Both the position numbers and the translations under genes were made by a program. From Dissophora ornata (taxonomy: Eukaryota; Mortierellomycota; Mortierellomycetes; Mortierellales; Mortierellaceae): a stretch of DNA of 28,895 nucleotides. Position 1 is the first letter of the stretch. The number at the start of each line of letters is the position of its first letter. The stretch spans positions 1 to 28,895 of the forward strand of contig MU616973.1 in the NCBI GenBank assembly GCA_025201705.1, written 5' to 3'. The notes beneath the pieces were generated by a model, which made no database searches, had not been told where the DNA came from, and was given only the letters and a program-made list of their open reading frames with translations. Of the stretch, positions 1-8,820 are shown piece after piece.

Positions 1-64
1 AGCATTTTGTTCATAGACCATAGCTAATAAATCCCATGACCCTGGGGGTCCTTGTTAGTCAAAA
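1..64 (+). mobile_element. 3' terminus of an upstream LINE copy
   Basis: The first 64 bases match positions 1529-1594 almost base for base; the only clear difference is five G versus six G in the CCTGGGGG run. In the second copy this segment is the 3' end of a LINE, just before an A-rich tail. The window therefore opens with the 3' end of another copy of the same family, whose body lies outside. It ends in an A run (61-68) that runs straight into the truncated body of the next copy. Confidence 0.75.
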
Positions 65-82
65 AAAATGCAGCAAGGATAG

Positions 83-1387
83 AAAGTCAAGGTGGAATGG
101 ATCAGAGGGCACGCTGGTAACCAGGGCAATGAGGAAGCAGATGCTGCCGCACGACAAGGTCACTTCGGCGCCGTTTGGGAGCTCAATCCCTCCCAACACA
201 ACGATATGCAATGTCATGCATTCTTTAACGGCGCCCCTGCAGAAGATGACTTGCGGCAGATTCTCAAGACTCAGTCGGTAGCGCGAACGCGTTATATAGC
301 GTTGGTGGATACCTTCATTGCGAAGGGGGACATTATTCGTAGATTTCTACATAGGATTTTGGTTTGTTTTCGTCGCGTTATTAAACCAGAGAGACATGTT
401 GTTATTAAAAAAAAAAAGCATGACACGTGGGTAGCGCAGAACAGAACAAGGGACAGCATCCAGGACTGGAAAGCCATCGAGTGGAGATCGACACTTGCAA
501 TTGTCCACAACCGTAATACACCAAAGGGCCTTTTCACTAGCCCTTCCGACTGCCAAAAGCGGGCGCACAGAATGAAAAAACTGCACCGCATGCTCCCAAC
601 ACTATCATACATGAAGCACTGGCGACCAGACTTGTACCCGACTGATGAGTGTCGAATGTGCGAGCAAGAACAAGAAGACACTCAGCATCTCTGGAGGCGC
701 CCGGTGACGTTGGAGAATCAAAAAGAGAGATGGAAAGAAGCGGTCGCAAACGTAAACAACGTTGGCTGGAGGACTTGGAAGAAGGTTAAGAAGACATGGG
801 AGGAGGAAATCAAAAAAGCGAAAGAGAAAGGACGCGATACCTCGGGAAGGAAGCTGCCAAAGTACCATGGGGCCGACTGATCGGTGGAGTCGCTGAGATT
901 CGAAGACAAGGAGAGAATAGCTCCGAGGAGGAAGATGGGATGGATGATCTGCCGGACTGGTCGGTGCAGGACATATACCACGGGTTGACACCGAAGTCCA
1001 TGGCAGTTTCATGGAAGCATTTATTCAAGACAACAAAGGGGATCGCAACGTACATGGTTGGTCGTTTCGCCGAAGCCGTCGAGGAGATCGGTCGAACAGA
1101 GATCTGGAACAAAAGGTGCAAAGTCACAGTCGAATAGGAAAAGTCTCATGGAATCAATCACTGCTATGAGCAAACGCGCCGGGGGACGCAACTGTGTTGA
1201 GGGGCACAGACGTAGTAGCAATGATTTCATGAGACCTACCCTCAGACAACGACAAGCACTGGACTTGAAGGAAATCTACAAGGTCGCGGACGAGCAAGTA
1301 AAGGACAGCTATTTAGGACGGACGAAGCTAGACGTAATGGAACGTCTCGGGAGGTGCAAATTTATAATGACTATGGACTGCGGCTAA
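83..1387 (+). pseudogene. LINE ORF2 C-terminus, broken: RNase H tail plus zinc knuckle
   Basis: The frame opens with VEWIRGHAGNQGNEEAD (92-142), the C-terminal part of an RNase H domain including its conserved His and final Asp. Further on, CRMCEQEQEDTQHLW (about 649-694) resembles the CCHC knuckle that follows RNase H in LINE ORF2 proteins. The expected last Cys is missing, because HLW is followed by Arg-Arg-Pro. The reading frame stops at 878-880. It continues in a second frame to a TAG at 1135-1137 and then in a third segment to 1387, so the ORF holds at least one frameshift and one premature stop. The N-terminal endonuclease, reverse transcriptase and most of RNase H are absent. Functionally dead; the family assignment is firm, the exact break points less so. 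Confidence 0.8.
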
Positions 1388-1528
1388 AAGACGACAATCG
1401 AGCGCAACAGGCCACTTAGGGAGCAGGTCCACAGGCGCTTGTTCAATGCGGTCAGGGTTTATGAAACCAAGGATACGGTGGCCCCGGTCGCCAGTGCAGC
1501 TCTGCTGTTTATTTTCTGTAATATCTGG

Positions 1529-1594
1529 AGCATTTTGTTCATAGACCATAGCTAATAAATCCCATGACCCTGGGGGGTCCTTGTTAGTCAAAAG
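1529..1594 (+). repeat. LINE 3'-terminal repeat, second copy of 1-64
   Basis: This is a direct repeat of the window start, about 1.53 kb apart, differing by one G in a homopolymer. Each copy is followed by an A-rich tail (61-68 and 1591-1602). The near identity suggests the two insertions are young or have been homogenised. Confidence 0.85.
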
Positions 1595-1610
1595 AAAAAA
1601 AAGCAACCTT

Positions 1611-1654
1611 TTTATTCGTGTCTTGTAGGAGCGACACATGCCTCTTCTACAAGA
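1611..1654 (-). terminator. HEM14 3' end: hairpin and AATAAA signal
   Basis: Read on the minus strand, the HEM14 stop codon (1647-1649) sits inside an 8-bp inverted repeat (1621-1628 with 1647-1654, loop 18 nt). An AATAAA signal follows at 1611-1616. Cleavage would be expected 10-30 nt further on, inside or at the edge of the LINE tail, so the mature HEM14 mRNA may end in LINE-derived sequence. Confidence 0.5.
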
Positions 1655-3518
1655 ACCAGGACCGCTCCAGTCCAGTCACAGCGTCCTGCTTGCCCACAAG
1701 TTCAGCTTCTCCATCGTCCACCTCTTCCAATTTCGACACCATACTCTCTACAACCTCTCTTGCGTTCTTGATACAATCGTTCACGCTCACTCCCAAATAA
1801 CCTGCTCCCGTCACAGCCAAGAGTCCATCATAGTCTGCTCTTAGTGATTGATCCAGGGTCTGCATTCGCTGCAAGTGCCCCACAAGGTACTGTGGGATGC
1901 ACTCCTGATGAATATACACCTTGGCAATCTCAGGCGTTGACTCAATCTGGAGATGCCTCTTGACCGCGTCTGTCGCAGTCTTTTCGAAAAACGACTCCAG
2001 CTCCTTGTCGTTCGTTCCCTTCGTCTCGTGTCGAGACTGTACAGACGTCGATGGCGGGTCGCTATGCTCGAGCGCTCGCTGATGTGCGACAACGTCGTCA
2101 AACATGTGCCCTCCGATCATAGCGGTCAGCTTAAGTGTCTGATCCCGGCTTGCGCCCTCATCTTGAGCAGGGATTGAGCAGGAGTCGAAGACGACTCCCA
2201 AAAGCCCTTGATGGTTCACGGCCGAGTTCTCGGATCTGGGGATCAAGTAACCAAAGCCAGGCGATGCAAGGCGGGCCTGCTCGGCGTTGTACACCAGATT
2301 GACGACGGCGACTGTGACGGATGGGTTATGGATCAGTTCTGGGTAAGGGTTGGGAAGGATGCCGTGGAGGGCTCGAGGAGGGAGAGCAGAGATGACTGTG
2401 TTGGCTTCGACAGGGGTTTGGCCCTTGATTGACACCTAACGACAACCAAAAGGCAACGGCGGTTAATGACGACGGATTAGGATGTGTTTGCGCCCAAAAA
2501 AAATAATAAATACCAGATGCTCGCATGAGATGCACTTGCCTTGACGGTCCTGCTGGCCAGGTCAAAGTCCATCTTCTCAACCAAAGAGTTCTTCCGAATG
2601 CTAACACGCCCACTCTCGACCAAATCCTTCTCTAATGCCCTGGACAGCTCTTCAAGTCCATCTTTGAAGGAGTAAATACTCGTCTTGTCGACAAACTCAT
2701 TCAACTCGGGCATCTTTGCTGCGATTTTTTCCTTCAATGTCTGGTCCCAGGGCGTTTCGATATTACCGCCGCCCATCAATAGGCCCAGGACCACAGACCC
2801 ATAATCCTTTTCAAGATGATACAGCATTCCAAATGTCGACCTGACCGACAGCTTGCTCACGTCCCCAGCATAGATCCCATGCACCATGGCCGAGATCAAG
2901 TCATCGGAAAAGCCCTTGCCGAACCGTCGACTCACAAAGCTCTCGATACTCTCGTCCTCCTGTCCACTGCCGCCTTTGACCAGATCCAAGCCTGCGCGGG
3001 GCAGTTTCGGCGCAAGGAGCGGATGGGCGAGTGCGCCAGAGAGCGAGGAAGGGAGCACGTGGAGTTTGTTGCGAGAATAGATGTAGCGGTTTTTGGCAGC
3101 TGGGGAGGTCTTGAGCACCGGCTCTAGTTTTGGATCGAGATGGAGAGTCTTGATCTGCAGGAAGAGCGAATTAATCGAGTATTCCTTTTTTATTCTATCC
3201 GTCGGGTGATAAATCGAAATTGGGGAGAGGCATTTGAGTTCGTTGGACATTCGACGTGCGGATGCATACCATTTCAAGCGTGTTGAGTCCGCTGACACCC
3301 TGTGGCCGCAGCGAGCGGGGTCCACGCTCCAGGAGAACAGAGCCGCCGGGGTGCTGGGGATCGTTCACACGGTCAGAGTGCAGCCAGCCGCCTGTGCGTC
3401 TGGTGCCTTCGAGGAGGGTGATGGCGACGTTGGAGGGCGCAGTGCGGGCAAGGTACCAGGCCGTCGACAGGCCCGAGATCCCTCCGCCGAGAACTGCGAT
3501 GTGTGTCCGGGGAGACAT
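1647..3518 (-). CDS. HEM14: protoporphyrinogen oxidase, mitochondrial (3 exons)
   Basis: Oxidises protoporphyrinogen IX to protoporphyrin IX, the penultimate step of heme synthesis, at the mitochondrial inner membrane with FAD. Exons are 3518-3270, 3154-2540 and 2435-1647, giving 550 residues, close to the yeast enzyme. The N-terminus carries the FAD-binding GGGISGL (residues 11-17). Family blocks follow: LERGPRSLR, SPAAKNRYIY, LPSSL, then SRRFGKGFSDDL and HGIYAGD. The C-terminal IPQYLVGH and TGAGYLGVSVNDCI close the FAD fold. Intron 1 (115 nt) is GT-AG. Intron 2 (104 nt) has the donor AAG|GCAAGT, a GC-AG intron; the frame is continuous only with this junction. No separate transit peptide is evident, as is usual for this family. 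It is divergent from the glycosyltransferase and convergent with the LINE fragment. Confidence 0.95.
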
Positions 3519-4181
3519 TCAGCGGTGGGATGGCGTAGGCTGAGTGGGTATGTGATGGAGAGAAGTGCGGATGTACAAGTCAATGGGAGGAACACGAGGC
3601 GTTGATGAGAACAGAGGAATGGGGACGAATGGAGACGACGATCAGGAAATAAAGACAGAGCCTTCCTTCTCCACGGCGGGGACAGACCGGCAATAACAGT
3701 CCGTAAGCCTGTGAATACGCGCCCAGTGACACGGAATCCGAGCGTCCAACGCGTCTTTTCTGCGGGCTGTCATGGCTGCGGACTGGGAATTCGCGCGGCT
3801 AGCTAGGATATCGAGAGGACGCGAGTTTGGCGCGTCGCGTAACACCTCCTACTGCAGGCCTGGTGTGGCCCTCGTGAAAAAGGGCCGCACTATTGTTTGT
3901 TGGTGATGAAAGGAATGTTAGCCATGGCCTTCCCCCTGAGCCTCGAAAAAGACAGATGCAAGTTCATCTTGGCAGGTTTGAATTGGAATAAGGAATTGAG
4001 CGGCAGCTTGTATCCCCTTGCTTCTTTGCAGAGTTCCATCCAAAGTCAAACTGGATGCTCTTGCTTCTTAAATCCATACTTTATTTTCGCACCTTACTCT
4101 CGTTTTCATCGTACTTTGCAACCAGAGCTACCCCACGCAATTCATTTCCATCGAGAGGTACAACCCCTACCTCACTCAACA
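3519..4181. other. divergent intergenic region, HEM14 / glycosyltransferase
   Basis: This 663-bp stretch between two divergent start codons must hold both promoters. I see no clear TATA box. An open frame runs in from 3897 in phase with the glycosyltransferase, but its protein lacks features before the membrane anchor, so I treat it as 5' leader. Confidence 0.5.
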
Positions 4182-6575
4182 ATGCTGCCGATGGGACAAT
4201 ACAAGGCCATTGCCATCCTCCTGGCTCTTTGCCTTTTCGCATCCTTCTTCTACTTTGAAGTCTGGTCCACTATCAACCCCAACAGCGACCAAAGAGCCGC
4301 AGCAGTTCTTCAGAAACAGGGCTGGGAGCCGAATACAATATTTCATCATCACCATCAGCAAAAACACGCCGACAGTAATGTTCTGCCAATAACAACGGCG
4401 GCAGCAGAGCAACCCTCACCATTGCAGACTTCGGACCTGAAAGTCGTTGACGCCGTCAATACCATCGACCCGTCTTCATCCTTGCCTGTGTCTTCACAGC
4501 CTCCGTTATCACCCAAGTCGAAACAGCACAAAACCGAGAAGCAACGTCTAAAAGCACTCAAGAAACTTCGAAAATCCGAAAGGCTCGAACGTGAGCGCAA
4601 AAAGGAAGAGAAAAAGCAGAGAAAGATTGCCAAACTGCAGCGATTGGAGCATTTGAATGCAGAGCCGTTCCCTGCATTGATTAGTACGAATAACGCGAGA
4701 GTCGCAGGGCTGAACCTGAGAGCATTTGAGAGGTTCTGTCAGGATCAAAGTCACGATCTTTCGAGTAAGGTCAAGAAGCAAACCCAGAGACAGGAGGAGG
4801 AAGCTGAGCCCAGCACTAACAAGGAAGACGCAGAGGGTGTGATGGATCGGGACTTTGAGACATACGAAGAGTGGATGGAGTATATCCGCAACAAGAATTT
4901 AGGGCAGGAGCAACAGACCCTCCCGCCTTCAACAGTGTCGCATACGCCTCAGCAACAAGGACAACGACCAAAAACACGCCCGCTGTTTTGGGAGCGCCCG
5001 CTTCGTGACTGGATAGTCAACTACACCGCAATCCTCGAGCCCTGTGACCGCAAAAAACACACTTCGGCACATTGCCTGTCCTATCTCTCGCAGGACCATC
5101 TCTACTTGGTCCCATCTCATGAAGCAAGATTGTATCCGAACAGGGTCCACAGTATCATTGCACCCGATGGCAAGGTGCAGCCAGAGGATATCGATCTGGA
5201 GACCTCTACTGGGCAGGAAAATTTATCAACAACCGCGATGATGCATTTCCACATATTTTGGCGCGGTGTCATCACTGACAAGTTGTCTCTTGCCGCACAC
5301 GCGTTCTTATTCACTCAGCCCCTCGACCGCGCAAGACTCCATCTCTGGATCGACTCCACCGGTCTTCCAAGAGGCGATCCTGAGGACTATACGCTGAACC
5401 CGTTTGCAAAAGATTTGGTCTCGGCCCCCGTGAACCGGTTTGTGAAGTTACACGCCTGGAATCAAAAGGCTCAGAAAGCGTACGCAGATGGAGCAGAGCG
5501 ACTTGATAAAGCTGCTCGCATCCGACCTGTTGCGCTCTCAGACGAAGCCCGGTTCCTGATTTTGTACCACTACGGCGGAATGTATCTCGACGCCGACGTT
5601 CTGCTTCTTCGGGATATGGCACCACTCTACGACGTGGGTATGGAGTTCGCGTATGAGTGGAGCGATGAAGAGATGTATAACACTGCCGTCCTACGGTTGA
5701 ATCGGAGGAGTAATGTTGCTAGACGTGTCATGGACGGAGCCAAGGTCAAGGAGAAGGAGATCCAAGAGAATCAGACAGAGAAGAAGGAACAGGATGGAGG
5801 AAAAGGGCAGGCTGCATTGAAGATGCCTCAAAATGCACGCAAGGCCAAGAAGAGAACGCGTGGAAAGCCCAAGCAACCACAGCCACAACCGGAACAGGAG
5901 GAGCAGCGTCCTGCAAATGTGGGCTCAGTTGCGGCGTCTATCTCTCCGGCAATGGTTACCGAGGACCATGGAAAAGCCGACAACAGCCCTGGTAATGGCG
6001 ATAGCGAATCGCTTTCCACTTCAGGTTCCTCAAGCGCATCTATCGCCTCTCCTCACCTGATCAAACGCCGAGAGGTGCGGCCCAGCGAAATCTATCACCC
6101 AGCACGTCTCCGCAAGTATCTCGATCCCGATAACAATGCCATCGCCAATAACGGCCTCACCATGATGCCCACCATGATCTTTGACCCCCTTTGGTTACGT
6201 GTCGACCGTGCCGAGTCTGCAGACGGACTGAAAACTGATAAAGAGGAAATGATGAAGAACCTGATGACGTTTCCTGACGCGTTCACAAATCCAGGGGCCG
6301 TGTGTCCAACGAAGAGGAGGCGTAGGGAAGGGGGAGAACAAAGTACAGAGCGAGAAGGCATAGAAGATGGCGACCGAGACTTCACGGCGGGCCCGGAGGT
6401 TTTTTTTACAGGAGCGTACGCGTATCACTGGCACAACAATTGGCGTAAGCCGATCGACCCTCAGAGTTGGATGGGTTTGATGCGCCAGGCTTATGATGAG
6501 TTCTTGGCCGGCGAGAGGCCCAATCTTTATGGCGAGTGGTTCCGAGGAGACAGCGAGATGACATTTAGAAAGTAG
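4182..6575 (+). CDS. type II membrane glycosyltransferase with DXD motif (GT32-like)
   Basis: Likely a Golgi glycosyltransferase using a nucleotide sugar; donor and acceptor cannot be told. The chosen ATG gives 797 residues beginning with a short cytosolic tail and a signal anchor (about residues 9-25, AIAILLALCLFASFFYF). An in-frame ATG at 3897 would bury the anchor 95 residues deep, so it is less likely. A Lys/Arg/Glu-rich coiled region (about 112-160) forms the stem. The catalytic part contains LARLHLWID-like and RFLILYHYGGMYLDADV segments, with the metal-binding DAD at residues 470-472, typical of the Gly_transf_sug DXD family. A Lys/Gln/Pro-rich insertion of roughly 105 residues (about 520-626) separates this from the C-terminal part, which ends with AYAYHWHNNWRKP. 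No introns. Family call firm, exact GT family less so. Confidence 0.8.
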   Translation: MLPMGQYKAIAILLALCLFASFFYFEVWSTINPNSDQRAAAVLQKQGWEPNTIFHHHHQQKHADSNVLPITTAAAEQPSPLQTSDLKVVDAVNTIDPSSSLPVSSQPPLSPKSKQHKTEKQRLKALKKLRKSERLERERKKEEKKQRKIAKLQRLEHLNAEPFPALISTNNARVAGLNLRAFERFCQDQSHDLSSKVKKQTQRQEEEAEPSTNKEDAEGVMDRDFETYEEWMEYIRNKNLGQEQQTLPPSTVSHTPQQQGQRPKTRPLFWERPLRDWIVNYTAILEPCDRKKHTSAHCLSYLSQDHLYLVPSHEARLYPNRVHSIIAPDGKVQPEDIDLETSTGQENLSTTAMMHFHIFWRGVITDKLSLAAHAFLFTQPLDRARLHLWIDSTGLPRGDPEDYTLNPFAKDLVSAPVNRFVKLHAWNQKAQKAYADGAERLDKAARIRPVALSDEARFLILYHYGGMYLDADVLLLRDMAPLYDVGMEFAYEWSDEEMYNTAVLRLNRRSNVARRVMDGAKVKEKEIQENQTEKKEQDGGKGQAALKMPQNARKAKKRTRGKPKQPQPQPEQEEQRPANVGSVAASISPAMVTEDHGKADNSPGNGDSESLSTSGSSSASIASPHLIKRREVRPSEIYHPARLRKYLDPDNNAIANNGLTMMPTMIFDPLWLRVDRAESADGLKTDKEEMMKNLMTFPDAFTNPGAVCPTKRRRREGGEQSTEREGIEDGDRDFTAGPEVFFTGAYAYHWHNNWRKPIDPQSWMGLMRQAYDEFLAGERPNLYGEWFRGDSEMTFRK

Positions 6576-6788
6576 TTTTATTTTAGGCAGCCATTAATTT
6601 TTTTTAGATTCTTTCTCGCGCAGAAAGCCTGAAGGTTGTCAGATTGCCGAGCGGGCCAGGGAAAGTATCTGGACAATATATCGGCCAGATGTTTATCGCT
6701 GTTTGAAAATATACATGTGGCAGGAAATCGCGAGTTTGGGCTCCATGTTCAGTATGAGTTTTCTCCACCTCCTAGCAGTTAGTGCGCC
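6576..6788. other. 3' flank of the glycosyltransferase gene
   Basis: About 210 bp with T-rich stretches (6597-6605) after the stop. No canonical AATAAA is seen close to the stop. Positions 6643-6655 resemble a tRNA A box, but no B box follows. Nothing else is recognisable. Confidence 0.4.
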
Positions 6789-7760
6789 AAAAGCACTCAG
6801 AAGTGCCTTTTCGATGGGGTGTGTGTTTGTTCTCTCGCCGGGGTATGTGTTTCTTCTCTGCTGGGAGTAATTGGAGCTACATGACATGCAGTTTGTGCAT
6901 CAAAGTGCCTCGAAATTTCTTTACGTCGGGGGCGTGTTTTTGTCCTGCGTTGGGGAGTGAGGAGGGGAGGTTCTGCATCTTCTGGCTGGGGTGTGTATTT
7001 CATCTGTGCTGGGGACGGATTGGAGCTACATGACGTGCGGTTTGTGCGTCAAAGTGCCTCGAAATGTCTATACGTCGGGGTGTGTTTTTGTCCTGTGCTG
7101 GGGAGTGGGGAGGGGAGGTTCTGTATCTTCTGGCTGGGGTGTGTATTTCATCTGTGCTGGGGAGGGATTGGTGCTAAATGACATGCGGTTTGTGCGTCAA
7201 AGTGCCTCGAAATGTCTTTACGTCGGGGTGTGTTTTTGTGCTGTGTTGGGGAGGTGGGGAGGTTCTGCATCTTCTGGCCGGGGTGTGTATTTCATCTGTG
7301 CTGGGGAGGGATTGGAACTACACGACATGCAGTTAGTGCGTAAATGTGCCTCGAAATGTCTTTTCGTCGGAGTGTGTGTTTGTTCTGTGTCGGGGAGGTA
7401 CAGCATCTTCTCGCCGGGGTGTGTATTTCTTCTCTGCTGGGGAGGGATTGGAGTTGCATGACATGCAGTTAGTGCGTCAAGCGCCTTGAAATGTCTTCGT
7501 CGGGGGGGTGTGTTTGTTCTGTGTTTGGAGGTGCAGTATCTTCCCGCCAGGGGGGTGTGTTCCTTCTCTGTTGGGGAGGGATTGGAGCTACATGACATGC
7601 AGTCAGTGCGTAAAAGTGCCTCGAAATGTCTTTTCGTGTTTGTTCTGTGTTGGGGAGGTACAGTATCTTCCCGCCGGGGAGGGATTGGAGTTGCATGACA
7701 TGCAGTTAGTGCGTCAAAGCGCCTTGAAGTGCCTTTTCGCCAGGGGGTGTGTTTGTTCCA
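6789..7760. repeat. degenerate higher-order tandem repeat (minisatellite)
   Basis: Seven to eight diverged units share the core AAAGTGCCTCGAAATGTCTT, which recurs at 6902, 7051, 7199, 7342, about 7478, 7613 and 7716. The spacings shrink from left to right: about 149, 148, 143, 136, 135 and 103 bp. A partial unit lies before 6902 and another after 7716. The long units are themselves dimers: GGGGTGTGTTTTTGTCC and GGGGTGTGTATTTCATC halves each lead to TGTGCTGGGGAG. Unit lengths are mostly not multiples of three, so the open frames seen on both strands are repeat artefacts and not protein. The array ends about 100 bp before the ATG at 7862, so it may act as that gene's upstream region. Confidence 0.85.
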
Positions 7761-7861
7761 AGGTGCGTGTCCATGCTTTCTGCTCCATTTTTCTTTTCAC
7801 TTTTCTACAATTTCTGCATCATCTACCACTCTCCTGACTTTGATATCCAGCGTCAAGTACA

Positions 7862-8368
7862 ATGCCGTGTACATTCACCAGCTGCATATTCCAGGCTCCA
7901 GCAAGGCCCCGACCAGATGGACCGACTCACGATCCCGACGGACCCGAGCACAAACGACTCTCTGACCACATCCGCGATAGACATATCGCTGTCAAATACG
8001 AACACAAGCGGAGTGACACCCACATCACTTTTGAACGCAAACTAAGCGACGCATACAACTACGTTTGCCTTTGTGGAGCTTCTCACCAGACGCTCAAGGG
8101 AATGAAAAAGCATGTCCAAGGGGAGTCTACGAGCGGTAGGAAGCCATGCTTCAAGGTCCTCCACATCTCCAGGACTCCCCAATCGACTCCTGAGGAGAGT
8201 TACATGTTGGCAATCAAGAAACTTCGTGCTCAGGTCAGGGTGATAACAGAGTCCCTTAAAGAAGCGCTTGCGCAACAACCGTCGAGAACCATTGTTGATC
8301 GAAAAAAAAAGTCATTAGCGCACAAGCGAAAAGTGATGACCGTCGAGAACCAACGTAGATCGAAATAA
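7862..8368 (+). CDS. small zinc-finger-like protein, function unknown
   Basis: A 168-residue ORF with a good start context (TACAATGCC). The N-terminus has a possible widened C2H2 arrangement: Cys3 and Cys8, then HKRLSDHIRDRH supplying His36 and His41. A second finger-like segment, YVCLCGASHQTLKGMKKHVQG, resembles a C-x-C...H module. The C-terminal third is helical and basic (from AIKKLRAQVRVITESL onward). No family is recognised. Unspaced ligands and the repeat-rich setting suggest a lineage-specific gene, possibly derived from a mobile element. The stop overlaps an AATAAA (8364-8369). The last residues fall in a 61-bp tandem duplication. It could also be a decaying fragment of a longer protein. 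Confidence 0.5.
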   Translation: MPCTFTSCIFQAPARPRPDGPTHDPDGPEHKRLSDHIRDRHIAVKYEHKRSDTHITFERKLSDAYNYVCLCGASHQTLKGMKKHVQGESTSGRKPCFKVLHISRTPQSTPEESYMLAIKKLRAQVRVITESLKEALAQQPSRTIVDRKKKSLAHKRKVMTVENQRRSK

Positions 8369-8402
8369 AAAGTCGTTAATGCACAAGCGCAATTGAAAGA
8401 TC
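8281..8402 (+). repeat. 61-bp tandem duplication across a stop codon
   Basis: GTCGAGAACCA starts at 8281 and again at 8342. Both copies continue with a GATCGAAA element, an A run, then AGTCATTAGCGCACAAGCG or AGTCGTTAATGCACAAGCG. The two copies have diverged by several substitutions. The stop of the upstream small ORF lies in the second copy. Confidence 0.75.
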
Positions 8403-8820
8403 ACTCAACTCGTTTAGTTGCTGTCTGCGGGAACTTTAGCGGGACGTCTTTGGGAACCTTTGGGCGGAGTCCTCTCAAATCTGCTAATCGACCCAGCACG
8501 AACGATATGATATGTCCACGAATCGTATCCAGCACCCCGATATTATTCCCTGTTTTAAGGTATAATTCGCTTCGGCTTGGATCATCTCTCGAAGGACAGG
8601 GTAGACCAGGCACCTCTTGAACAGAAACATGGAAGAATTGATGTTGCCCGGGCGCTACCTCATTCTGTGATGGATCTCCGTTCGGCATATCGATGGCTTT
8701 TCGTAGTTGCCGTAGAACTACTCGGCCCATAGGTTGCGGATGGACGGATCCCGAGGCTCCATTTCCATCAATCGAAAGTCTGGCTCACTTAAGAATAGGC
8801 GCATGAAATGCTCCTTTTTC
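8403..8820 (-). other. possible C-terminal remains of the Ndc10-like gene
   Basis: This stretch follows the Ndc10-like segments on the minus strand. A 109-residue open frame exists (8401-8730), and a second frame nearby reads HFMRLFLSEPDFRL. No motif allows a firm assignment. It is either the decayed 3' part of the same gene or unrelated sequence. Confidence 0.25.

Larger units (their letters stand above)
65..1602 (+). mobile_element. 5'-truncated LINE (RNase H-bearing non-LTR retrotransposon)
   Basis: The copy retains only the end of the ORF (RNase H tail, zinc knuckle, C-terminal region), about 140 bp of 3' untranslated sequence, and an A-rich tail at 1591-1602. There is no reverse transcriptase or endonuclease, which is the usual outcome of abortive target-primed reverse transcription. 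The 5' junction lies near 70-83, where the readable RNase H frame begins. I could not identify a convincing target-site duplication. The element points toward the 3' end of HEM14 and stops about 45 bp from that gene's stop codon. The exact LINE clade cannot be named from this fragment. Confidence 0.8.

Noticed and set aside
3897..4181. N-terminal extension of the glycosyltransferase by 95 residues
   Set aside because: It would place the signal anchor internally and has leader-like composition; the downstream ATG begins a typical type II protein.
6640..6720. tRNA-like A box (GCCGAGCGGGCC) after the glycosyltransferase gene
   Set aside because: No B box (GGTTCGANTCC) follows at any sensible distance and no cloverleaf can be drawn.
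6789..7760. CRISPR-like appearance and repeated open frames on both strands of the minisatellite
   Set aside because: Units are continuous and diverged, with no spacers, and lengths break frame, so neither a CRISPR array nor a repeat protein is supported. The organism is also eukaryotic.
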